Of a stretch of DNA of 64,000 nucleotides, positions 56,453 to 64,000 are shown piece by piece. The first letter of the stretch is position 1. Every line of letters starts with the position of its first letter. Location of the stretch: positions 4,770,054-4,834,053 of the forward strand of contig NZ_LT599032.1 in the NCBI RefSeq assembly GCF_900079725.1, written 5' to 3'. Position numbers and translations under genes: made by a program. The notes beneath the pieces were generated by a model. It had not been told where the DNA came from and did not search any database. It was given only the letters and a program-made list of their open reading frames with translations. The stretch is from an uncultured Dysgonomonas sp. (GTDB lineage: Bacteria; Bacteroidota; Bacteroidia; Bacteroidales; Dysgonomonadaceae).

Positions 56453-58036
56453 ATGACGATTAGTAAATTATTTATGATTGGTGCTGTGGCCCTGGCTCTA
56501 GGATTTACAGCATGTAGCAGTGACGATGATATTACATCATCGACAGGGGAAAAGGAAGCCAACACAAACGTGAGTGTTGCATTGAGTATGTCTTTGAGTG
56601 GAAACCAGAATTCAACTAAAGCGGCTGGTTTACCGGAGGATTATAATTATCTTGATGAATGGGCTGGAAAAGATAAAATTGAGAAAATAGCAATTTATCT
56701 GGTAGATGGAACTACGGTGACAATGAAGCCTTTCACAGTAGGTACTGATTATTTATTGACAAAGAGTGGAAATCAGATTGTTTTAACACCGCAGACATCA
56801 GCAGCTATTAAAACATCAGCAGGTATTAAAAAAGTTTATGTACTGGTGAATGGAACATCGGATGTTGAAGCAGCTTTGGCGGCGACTCCTGCCGATGCAT
56901 TCGAAAATGCGTATAAAACACTGGCCTTAACTCTTGCCAACTCAGGTGCAGATCTAGCGGTAAGCACATCAGCCGAAAAACTGGCTAAGAAAAACGGTAT
57001 TGTTGATGAAACGATTGTAATGACTAATACAGCTGAAATTACAATCAATGTTGCGCCTAATATAACAGAAGTTCAGACAATTTCAGGAGGTCAGAACCGT
57101 GCAAGTGTGAATGTGGAAAGAGCTGTTGCACGTGTAATGGTGACTACCGAAAATGACACTTATGATATAAAATCCGGAGCAACTACTTTGGGTACTGTTT
57201 CTGATATAACATGGGTACTGGCTCAGGGTGAAAATTCTTTGTTCGTTCAGCGCAAAGCAGATTTCGCTACACCTAATTTCGGATGGTCTCCTGCTACAGA
57301 TGCAGCATATATAAGTGATGCAGGTAGTAAGTATGACTACTCAGGTTTGTTCGAAGCATACGATCCGGCAACTCAGTTTGGGGGAACAATAGTACCAACA
57401 ATGGCAGATTATAATACTGATCCAAAAGGAACTGTAACTGCTGATCTGGATGCACAACTTTCGGGTAAATTCATTTTGCCAAATACACATACTATTGGTA
57501 TTGCAGAAGCATCAAACTACAAAAAAGGAAATACCGCCTATGTGCTTGTAAGAGCTAAATTTACACCTAACGTATTTATCGATGGTGGTTCTTATACAGC
57601 TGGAGATGACTTCTATGTGGGTGCAAACGGAAGATTCTACATATCTTCAGATAATGCTGTAGATCCCGCCAAAGGTGGTGTTGTGGGACAAACTGTAGCT
57701 AAGTATGTTGGTGGTAAAATACTATACTATGCATGGGTAAATCCGGATAATGTGCCAAATTGGTATAATTCACCGGTAGTGAGAAACAATGTTTACCATG
57801 TTCATATTACTGGCTTTAAAAATTTAGGAACTAACTGGAACCCGCTTTATCCGGAAGATCCTAATAGCCCTACTCCAACAAATCCCGATCCAAAACCAAA
57901 TGTACCGGGAGTAACCGAACCGGAAAATCCAATTGATCCGACTGATCCGTTGACTACCCCTGAAACATGGATGAGTGTAGATGTAACTGTTCTTCCTTGG
58001 ACACTACATTCTTATAAAGTAGATCTGGGTATTTAA
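56453..58036 (+). CDS. Mfa1-like major fimbrillin precursor
   Basis: A 527-residue lipoprotein with lipobox Cys21 (LGFTACSSDDD). The fimbrillin N-terminal domain (about 37-230) contains NVERAVARVMV. The C-terminal domain ends with a Pro-rich stretch (PNSPTPTNPDPKPNVPG) and SVDVTVLPWTLHSYKVDLGI, as in Mfa1/FimA-type subunits that polymerize by strand exchange. Start ATG 56453, because an ATG 11 bases earlier stops after four codons. There is no arginine before Arg216, so the Arg-specific cleavage known for P. gingivalis fimbrillins cannot occur at the N-terminus. It is the most likely shaft subunit. Confidence 0.88.
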   Translation: MTISKLFMIGAVALALGFTACSSDDDITSSTGEKEANTNVSVALSMSLSGNQNSTKAAGLPEDYNYLDEWAGKDKIEKIAIYLVDGTTVTMKPFTVGTDYLLTKSGNQIVLTPQTSAAIKTSAGIKKVYVLVNGTSDVEAALAATPADAFENAYKTLALTLANSGADLAVSTSAEKLAKKNGIVDETIVMTNTAEITINVAPNITEVQTISGGQNRASVNVERAVARVMVTTENDTYDIKSGATTLGTVSDITWVLAQGENSLFVQRKADFATPNFGWSPATDAAYISDAGSKYDYSGLFEAYDPATQFGGTIVPTMADYNTDPKGTVTADLDAQLSGKFILPNTHTIGIAEASNYKKGNTAYVLVRAKFTPNVFIDGGSYTAGDDFYVGANGRFYISSDNAVDPAKGGVVGQTVAKYVGGKILYYAWVNPDNVPNWYNSPVVRNNVYHVHITGFKNLGTNWNPLYPEDPNSPTPTNPDPKPNVPGVTEPENPIDPTDPLTTPETWMSVDVTVLPWTLHSYKVDLGI

Positions 58037-58069
58037 TAATATAGACATATCTGATATGTAAAAATACAG

Positions 58070-58097
58070 CCGGAGGGGGTATTTAAACTTCCTCCGG
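58070..58097 (+). terminator. Stem-loop between fimbrillin and FimB/Mfa2 genes
   Basis: A 7 bp stem CCGGAGG/CCTCCGG with a 14-base loop lies 34 bp after the fimbrillin stop and 29 bp before the next start. There is no T-run after it, so partial attenuation or mRNA stabilization is more likely than full termination. Confidence 0.55.
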
Positions 58098-58126
58098 TTA
58101 TTAAAACAAACATCAATTAATTAAAA

Positions 58127-59116
58127 ATGAAACAGATGAAGAATTTGCGAATCAGGATTATGATGACATTGTTCGCGCTGGGAACAATTTTATGGAGTTG
58201 TGATTCCATTATCTACAATGATCTGGCGGATTGCCCCCAGGGTGTTTATGTAAAGTTCTATTCCATGACTCCATGTGCGACAGACTCTGCTTTCATTGGT
58301 AATGTTTCATCGCTTACAGTGTTTGCATTCGATGAAGAAGGAAAACTTGTGACTTCAGTAAACCAGCAAAATGTCACTCTCGACCGTGATTTCGAAGTTC
58401 TTATGCCGGTTTCCAATGGTAACTATTCATTTATAGCATGGGCTGGTGTCAATGAAAAATTCAGCAGAAGTGCCTTTACTCAGAAGATAACGACCAAAAA
58501 GGATGTGATGTTAGCTATCAACTCCACAAATAGTATAGCAGCCCGTTTAGCTGCTACAGAACGTATCTGGCATGGAGAAAGCCCAATTGTTTTTCTCCCG
58601 GATCCTGAAGAATATGGTTCATTATATAAGCATACAGCTGTTAATCTGCATGAACTGACCAACAGGGTAAATATTATTGTAGAATTCGATGAGGCTACAA
58701 TGAAAGGCTATGATCCGCAAAAGCTGCAGGTAGCCGTTTCTTCTGCTAACGGAACAGTACGTATAGATGGTACTATGCCTCTTAATACTCCGGTGTTAAC
58801 ATATCCGGCAGTTGAAACTAAATTCGCCGATAATTCGGCAACATGGAATTATTCTATGCTCGGACTTGTAACTGGATACAATAACAAACTTAAAATAACT
58901 TATACAGGTAACGATAAAGAAGAACTTGTTTTTGACGGAGACCTCATTGCTAGTATTCTGTTGAGAACTGTAGAGGGTGGGATTAATCTGAATTGTGAAA
59001 ATGATTTCACTGTCAAATTTGTGATAAAAGATTATTGTTCAGAATGCTGGACACATTTTAGCTGTGCTATTTATGTAAATAACTGGCTTGTACACAGCTA
59101 TAGTACAGAATTGTAA
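58127..59116 (+). CDS. FimB/Mfa2-family fimbrial anchor lipoprotein
   Basis: A 329-residue lipoprotein with lipobox Cys25 (TILWSCDSI). It shows the FimB/Mfa2 features DLADCPQGVYVKFYSM, LTVFAFDEEGKLV and NYSFIAWAGVN. In P. gingivalis, Mfa2 and FimB anchor the fimbria in the outer membrane and limit its length. It follows the major fimbrillin gene after a stem-loop, which would give fewer anchors than shaft subunits. ATG 58136 (M4) is an alternative start. Confidence 0.9.
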   Translation: MKQMKNLRIRIMMTLFALGTILWSCDSIIYNDLADCPQGVYVKFYSMTPCATDSAFIGNVSSLTVFAFDEEGKLVTSVNQQNVTLDRDFEVLMPVSNGNYSFIAWAGVNEKFSRSAFTQKITTKKDVMLAINSTNSIAARLAATERIWHGESPIVFLPDPEEYGSLYKHTAVNLHELTNRVNIIVEFDEATMKGYDPQKLQVAVSSANGTVRIDGTMPLNTPVLTYPAVETKFADNSATWNYSMLGLVTGYNNKLKITYTGNDKEELVFDGDLIASILLRTVEGGINLNCENDFTVKFVIKDYCSECWTHFSCAIYVNNWLVHSYSTEL

Positions 59117-59145
59117 ATCTAAGCTGTTGGGCTTAAATAATCGAT

Positions 59146-60453
59146 ATGATTATGAGATTGAATTTATTATATGTAGCACTTATTGGTATGCTGGTTTCTT
59201 TTTCAGCTTGCGAATCACAGATCTACGACAATCATCAGGGTATAGATAATGGAACCGATAAAGAACCTCAGGTTTACCTGTCGATAACTAAAGCACAGGC
59301 TGCAGGGTTGGAATCTTTCAATGCTGATGATGTGGACTATGAAGACCGGGTACATGATCTTGCCATGTTGGTTTTTGACTCATCAACTGGAGTGAAAATC
59401 TGTGAATTCTTTGATGAAGGGATACCGTTTACTGATAAGGAAAAAACTTTTACGGTTCAGATGACTCCGGGGCTGCGTGATTTTTACTTTGTGGCCAATA
59501 TGCCAATGGATGACCTGAAAAGCATTACTACCAAATCGGCAATGGACGCTTATATGAATGCCTTCAGCGAACTGGATGCCGATTTATACCTGAACGCACA
59601 AGAAGCCAAAGGCTTTCCTATGTCGAGAGTATATATGAACCAGACTATTACTGAGGGGGGAAATATTTATTCTCCAAAACCTTTCTATCCCGATGGGGAA
59701 GAAAGGGTAAAACTTATCCGTGTAGTTGCAAAGCTGGAAGTACAGATCGAAGGGACTGAAATTGGTTCCGGCGTAAAAAATATATATTACAAAAATGCAA
59801 ACAGGGAATTTAGTCTTCTATCCCCGGTTGCTACTGTTGCCCCGGTTTATTATGAAGATAAGCCCTTGAAAAAAGTAGGAAATACATACATTTATTATAT
59901 GCCTGAAACTTTGATGACGGCACCTGATTGGTCGGCTTTGACAAATCATAAACCTATCAATTATTTTTTGATTGAGACTCTCGATGGAGCTTTCTATGAA
60001 ATACCGATCATAACGGATAATCGTACGATAACCGATACTGATTATTTATCTTTTGCTACCGGGCAGCAGCCCGACAAGCCGGATTACAATATTTATCGTA
60101 ACCGTCATTATTCCTACATCATCAGTAAACTACATACTATAGAAGTCATCTATAGTCTCGATCCATGGCAGGTTAAACAAAGCTCTGCCTATATGGGATA
60201 CGGATATAATGTTACTGTGGATGAGAATGGAAAGGTTACAATCAGCAATACGGTAGAAGCATGTACCCCTCATGCTGTCAGATTAAAGACTATAACTCCT
60301 TTTAAGTTTTCTGACGGTACGGATGAAAAGGATTTTGATAGTTTGGACACTACAGCGTCAGTAGAATATCTGTTGGGGACTGTGCCTACTGCAGGTCAAT
60401 CATATCTGGAGGTGTGGTACAATGATAATCTTGTTAAAACCTTTACGAAATAA
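59146..60453 (+). CDS. Accessory fimbrial lipoprotein 1
   Basis: A 435-residue lipoprotein with lipobox Cys22 (SFSACESQ). A fimbrillin-like N-terminal domain (about 40-190; DRVHDLAMLVFDSSTGVKI; MTPGLRDFYFVANM; LIRVVAKLEVQIEG) is followed by a second beta domain and a C-terminal Ig-like segment. It resembles the Mfa3/Mfa4 or FimC/FimD tip-complex proteins by position and general fold, but I cannot assign it to one of these. It is 29 bp after the anchor gene. Confidence 0.78.
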   Translation: MIMRLNLLYVALIGMLVSFSACESQIYDNHQGIDNGTDKEPQVYLSITKAQAAGLESFNADDVDYEDRVHDLAMLVFDSSTGVKICEFFDEGIPFTDKEKTFTVQMTPGLRDFYFVANMPMDDLKSITTKSAMDAYMNAFSELDADLYLNAQEAKGFPMSRVYMNQTITEGGNIYSPKPFYPDGEERVKLIRVVAKLEVQIEGTEIGSGVKNIYYKNANREFSLLSPVATVAPVYYEDKPLKKVGNTYIYYMPETLMTAPDWSALTNHKPINYFLIETLDGAFYEIPIITDNRTITDTDYLSFATGQQPDKPDYNIYRNRHYSYIISKLHTIEVIYSLDPWQVKQSSAYMGYGYNVTVDENGKVTISNTVEACTPHAVRLKTITPFKFSDGTDEKDFDSLDTTASVEYLLGTVPTAGQSYLEVWYNDNLVKTFTK

Positions 60454-60465
60454 GAGAAAAGAAGT

Positions 60466-61404
60466 ATGAAAAGAATAGTATATATATCATTGCTTTTAAG
60501 TTTATTCTTTGTTGCCTGCTCAAATGAGGAAACAACGGATACTGCCTTAGAAAATAATAAGATTGAGTTATCCTTCAGCATAGATAACTACATCACAAAA
60601 CAGACAAAGGCGGTTGATGCTGGAACTGTGGAAGAACAACGTATAGATGATTTATACTTGTTTCTGTTCCCTTCGACAGGTTCACAAACTTTGAAAAAAT
60701 ATTATATCAATACTTCAACTTTTACCGGAGGCTCATGGAATAGTAGTGATAGTAAAGTGTCTTTAAACCTAACTCAGGCCGAAGCCGGTAGCAGACAGGT
60801 TTATATCATAGCTAACTGTTCTTCGATCAAATCGGATCTCGATGCCGTAGTTTCATTAACGGGATTACAATCGGTTTTGAAGGAAACGTCCCTGCCTTGG
60901 TCGGATAATATAACTACACCTATATTAATGTCTGGGAACAAAACTCACGATTTTTATTCTAATTTTCAACTGAATAATATCCCGTTAATCCGTGCCGTAG
61001 CTAAGGTACAACTTAATGTAAAACTTTCGGCAGAGCATCAAAGTAGTCCCCTGTTCAACAGTATTGCGCAGTATAATTATAAATTCATAGACTTTGACAA
61101 GAATACATATGCGTTAAAGCAAGCATCTAAATCGGATAATTTAGTAAGTTCTTCCGATTGGGTAGCATGGCAGGCTAACGGAACTGTATCATCATACAAT
61201 CTGGAGAACGGGAAGGTTACCGAGTTGATCGTTACCACTTATATCAATGAGCGTGATAATGCAGGAAGTGCAATAGAAATAAGTATTCCTTATCTGGGGG
61301 CAGGTCCATTGCCTCCGCCTGAATTCGGAAATGAAACCTATAAGTTGCTTTTGCCTGCGAAGATAGAACGCAACCATTGGTATATATACGATATGGAAAT
61401 CTGA
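60466..61404 (+). CDS. Accessory fimbrial lipoprotein 2
   Basis: A 312-residue lipoprotein with lipobox Cys18 (LFFVACSNEE). Fimbrillin-type features are EEQRIDDLYLFLFPSTGSQ, GSRQVYIIANCSS and IRAVAKVQLNVKLS, and it ends in a beta strand (RNHWYIYDMEI). Its size and shape fit a minor or tip subunit of an Mfa-type fimbria. It lies 12 bp after accessory protein 1. A terminator hairpin follows, so it is the last gene of this transcript. Confidence 0.8.
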   Translation: MKRIVYISLLLSLFFVACSNEETTDTALENNKIELSFSIDNYITKQTKAVDAGTVEEQRIDDLYLFLFPSTGSQTLKKYYINTSTFTGGSWNSSDSKVSLNLTQAEAGSRQVYIIANCSSIKSDLDAVVSLTGLQSVLKETSLPWSDNITTPILMSGNKTHDFYSNFQLNNIPLIRAVAKVQLNVKLSAEHQSSPLFNSIAQYNYKFIDFDKNTYALKQASKSDNLVSSSDWVAWQANGTVSSYNLENGKVTELIVTTYINERDNAGSAIEISIPYLGAGPLPPPEFGNETYKLLLPAKIERNHWYIYDMEI

Positions 61405-61440
61405 GAATAATATCTGAGTAATAGTTTAAATCTTGATATA

Positions 61441-61464
61441 ACAGGCTTTGGCCTGTCATTTTTC
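61441..61464 (+). terminator. Terminator after accessory fimbrial genes
   Basis: A 6 bp stem ACAGGC/GCCTGT with the loop TTTG is followed by CATTTTTC. It separates the fimbrial operon from the adhesin gene 23 bp later. Read-through is possible because the stem is short. Confidence 0.6.
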
Positions 61465-61486
61465 AAGTACAAAAAATATCAACAAT

Positions 61487-64000
61487 ATGAATTATATTAG
61501 CAATCGCTTTTTATACTTTATTCTTCTGTTTATAAGTCTCTTGCCATTGGTTCAAATGCATGCGGACGGATCAAAAGATCTTTATCCAAGCGGCGCAACT
61601 GGCAATAGGGCATATTTAAGGTCTAATACAGGAGTTACTGCAAACTGGCCATTTCCTAACAAAGGAACGCATTATGTATATGCGGCGGCTGGCGAGACCA
61701 TTACTTTAGCTTCAAGTGCACAATCTGGTACCACTAGGCGTATCAGACTATATGCTCCGAATGGTAATGAAGTTTCACCAACTATTGCTAATAATCAAGG
61801 AAATATAGCTGATAGAAATGCCGAACTTGCCGGACCTCGTAAAGTGGGACAAATTGCAGGGGGAAATAGATATTTGCCTATCTATTATACAGTACCTGCG
61901 GGGGGGGCAGGTATTTATAGAGTTGAATTTGAGGGAACTGGGTCGGATAGTGGAGACGTAACAGGAACAGCTAACACACTGTCTCAACCATCCGGTTCGA
62001 GTTATGTCGCTGGATGGGATATATCTGTAATCAATACAGCTAATACAGACTTTATAAAAGGGCGAGTGTATACTAATGTTCTGAATATGTCAATAGCATC
62101 ATCTACTTCAACAGGATTTTACGGATTGGTATATGTTCTGACAAAGGATGGATACACTTATCGGGTAAATAACAACGGAAATAACGGTATTTATTTTACT
62201 TTTTTTGTAAATAACAATGGTTTTGTAAATGCGACAACAAAAGTTCCCATATATAAAAGTCTGAATACTACTACAGGTATTGGAAATCAGGTGCACGACC
62301 CGAATCTGGCAGATACAGATGTTAGTATTACACATAAATTATTCTATACTCAGCCTAGCGCCGACCTGCCTTTAGATGTAGAAGTCAGCGGAGCTGTCCC
62401 GGGAGGGAAAACCTGGCTGAGGAATACGATTGTTGTGCCTAAAGTTGAAGAGGTTAAGGTTCTGGGGACAGATAATACAGAGGGACAGATATCGTCGAAA
62501 GGTGGATATATAAGATTTAAGACCGAATCTCAGGGAACGTTTACGATAAAGATAGAAAGTACAGGCACTCCCGCCTTTACTACCCGGCATATGTATGGGG
62601 CAGCCAAAATAGGTGAAAATAGTGTATATTGGGATGGAAAAGACGGGGATAACATTCCTATTCCGGCAGGGCGTGTACCTGCAAAAATAACAGTGCAATT
62701 GCAAGGTGCAGAGGTGCATTTTCCCTTCTTCGATATGGAGATGAATCTGAGAGGAACAATCATCGAATTATTAGATCACAATAATTTGAATAATGTATTA
62801 TCCGATATTGTTTATTGGGACGATTCCAATATAACAATTAACAGTAATAATAATAGTGGCAGTAGTCCCAGTCCGGTAAATAACACTCATCTTCCACCCA
62901 CTAACAGTAGTGGTATCTCCAGTAACAGTAATGGGCATAAATGGGCAGTAGGTATTTCGAACGCATCCTATGGATTTGGAAACCAAAAGTCTATCGATAC
63001 ATGGACATTTATAAAAGGAGAGGAGAAAACGATAGAAACGGCCGTTACTATAAAAGAAGCCGATCTTCAGGTGTCATCTGTTACCGTTGATAAAAGCTCT
63101 GTCCGACTGGAAGAGGAAGATATAAACGGAGATTATAATCCGACAATATTATCCTACACTGTAAAAGTTAAGAATGATGGGCCCAGTGATGTCTTGGGTG
63201 CACCTTTTACATTTACTCTTCCAACAGGATTTGACGGAACGGGTTATACAGCTGTTTTCAATGGCAATGGTTGTGGAACAGAATTGGTGGCAATAGTTTA
63301 CGATGCTGTTAAACGCCAGTATTCATCTTCACTTAATCTGCCCAATGGTTGTGAAATAACATATACATTCCAAGCCGAAGTTACATTAGATGCAGATCCC
63401 GGGAATAATAATGCAGTAGCAACTATTCTGCGTCCGAATGATGTTACAGACCCGGATGCAACCAATACGAGCGATCCAGCCAATCCGGTTGCTCCGGCAA
63501 ATGCCGATAATCCATACGATCTTACTCTGTGGTATGTACTCCCTACTGATCCATATTTCGAATGTGCAAATAATGGAAAGGGTGGAAATTGTAACAATAT
63601 CAAAGGGGTGATGGTAAATCTGATACGTGAGACTGATCTTGCTATTGAAAAAACAGTAAATGAATCCAACCCGGAGGTCGGTGATTTTGTAACTTTTACT
63701 CTAAAGATTACAAATCATGGGCCACATAGTGCTTCCAATATAATAATTAACGACATTCTTCCCGATGGATATACAATTGGTGTGATAAATAATGGAGGAA
63801 CAAGTGTTGGGAATACTATAACATGGAATATTATATCTCTGGCTAAGGACGCAAATACTTCTGTTACTTTTACAGCAGAGATCAATCCATCCGGAAGCTA
63901 TTTAAATACGGCCTCTGTCTCTGCCGACGGAGTAGATCCCGAACCGGATAACAACACGGATACGGAAACAGTTGTTCCATGCCGGGAAGAAAACATATTT
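61487..64000 (+). CDS. Large secreted adhesin with DUF11 repeats (partial)
   Basis: This frame starts at ATG 61487 and stays open for 838 codons to the right edge. A Sec signal (NRFLYFILLFISLLPLVQMHA) has no lipobox. The N-terminal 430 residues are beta-rich with no domain I can name. A Ser/Asn/Pro-rich linker (about 450-485) follows. Then come two DUF11-type repeats (about 525-640; SYTVKVKNDGPSDVLGAPFT; and about 720-830; DLAIEKTVNESNPEVGDFVT, VTFTLKITNHGPHSASNI). DUF11 arrays are typical of large cell-surface adhesins, many secreted by the type IX system. Its place after the fimbrial genes is like that of mfa5 in P. gingivalis, so a tip or co-expressed adhesin is possible. Confidence 0.82.
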   Translation, partial: MNYISNRFLYFILLFISLLPLVQMHADGSKDLYPSGATGNRAYLRSNTGVTANWPFPNKGTHYVYAAAGETITLASSAQSGTTRRIRLYAPNGNEVSPTIANNQGNIADRNAELAGPRKVGQIAGGNRYLPIYYTVPAGGAGIYRVEFEGTGSDSGDVTGTANTLSQPSGSSYVAGWDISVINTANTDFIKGRVYTNVLNMSIASSTSTGFYGLVYVLTKDGYTYRVNNNGNNGIYFTFFVNNNGFVNATTKVPIYKSLNTTTGIGNQVHDPNLADTDVSITHKLFYTQPSADLPLDVEVSGAVPGGKTWLRNTIVVPKVEEVKVLGTDNTEGQISSKGGYIRFKTESQGTFTIKIESTGTPAFTTRHMYGAAKIGENSVYWDGKDGDNIPIPAGRVPAKITVQLQGAEVHFPFFDMEMNLRGTIIELLDHNNLNNVLSDIVYWDDSNITINSNNNSGSSPSPVNNTHLPPTNSSGISSNSNGHKWAVGISNASYGFGNQKSIDTWTFIKGEEKTIETAVTIKEADLQVSSVTVDKSSVRLEEEDINGDYNPTILSYTVKVKNDGPSDVLGAPFTFTLPTGFDGTGYTAVFNGNGCGTELVAIVYDAVKRQYSSSLNLPNGCEITYTFQAEVTLDADPGNNNAVATILRPNDVTDPDATNTSDPANPVAPANADNPYDLTLWYVLPTDPYFECANNGKGGNCNNIKGVMVNLIRETDLAIEKTVNESNPEVGDFVTFTLKITNHGPHSASNIIINDILPDGYTIGVINNGGTSVGNTITWNIISLAKDANTSVTFTAEINPSGSYLNTASVSADGVDPEPDNNTDTETVVPCREENIF

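Noticed and set aside
1-64000. tRNA, rRNA or phage/integrase signatures
   Set aside because: I looked for tRNA cloverleaf ends, ribosomal sequence and integrase or transposase motifs and saw none that I could support by eye.

Overview
The window looks like a Bacteroidales chromosome, probably a Dysgonomonas-like member of the Dysgonomonadaceae/Porphyromonadaceae side rather than Bacteroides proper. The evidence is a SusC/SusD locus, many lipoproteins with acidic residues after the lipidated cysteine, Mfa/FimA-type fimbriae with DUF3575 and DUF3868 partners, TAnnTTTG-type -7 boxes, A-rich ribosome-binding regions, and a PorV-like type IX secretion protein next to a protein with a C-terminal sorting domain. 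No rRNA, tRNA, CRISPR array or intact insertion sequence was seen. The genus is an inference.

Layout. 1-343: start of an AraC-type regulator running off the left edge. 815-7020: MarR regulator plus a complete tripartite RND drug efflux operon. 7714-8969: a DUF418 membrane protein split by an apparent one-base deletion. 9100-10871: LytS/LytTR two-component system. 11174-14709: secreted hypothetical protein, TonB-dependent receptor and DUF362 lipoprotein, in one operon. 14955-15899: EamA transporter. 15955-21892 (minus strand): five genes resembling a 3-keto-glycoside pathway (two Gfo/Idh/MocA oxidoreductases, a DUF1080 lipoprotein, a sugar isomerase/epimerase-type TIM barrel, and a DUF1080-PHP fusion), with a membrane-bound DUF6377 regulator upstream at 22137-23810. 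23960-25048: divergent VOC protein and Crp/Fnr regulator.

25176-50991 is a polysaccharide utilization locus. A GH2 enzyme and an unusual LamG/kelch/transmembrane/SARP-like regulator lie on the minus strand. On the plus strand are a CBM6-like lipoprotein, SusC, SusD, two small surface lipoproteins, a 1503-residue double beta-helix enzyme with two discoidin domains, four PEGA repeats and a type IX sorting domain, a PA14-containing GH3, a PorV-like protein, and a second GH3. The double beta-helix plus two GH3 enzymes would fit a beta-glucan such as laminarin, but the substrate cannot be read from sequence alone.

51822-64000 is a fimbrial locus: a helix-turn-helix regulator, then 1.5 kb of non-coding DNA holding two copies of a covarying RNA hairpin, then DUF3575, DUF3868 (OmpA-like), an Mfa1-like major fimbrillin, a FimB/Mfa2 anchor, two accessory fimbrial lipoproteins, and a large DUF11-repeat adhesin that runs off the right edge. 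The regulator and the fimbrial operon share two sequence words in their upstream regions, which suggests common control.

The most interesting items are the paired RNA hairpins upstream of the fimbriae, the PorV paralogue embedded with its likely cargo in a utilization locus, the one-protein transmembrane SARP-like regulator, and the DUF1080-PHP fusion in the oxidative glycan cluster.
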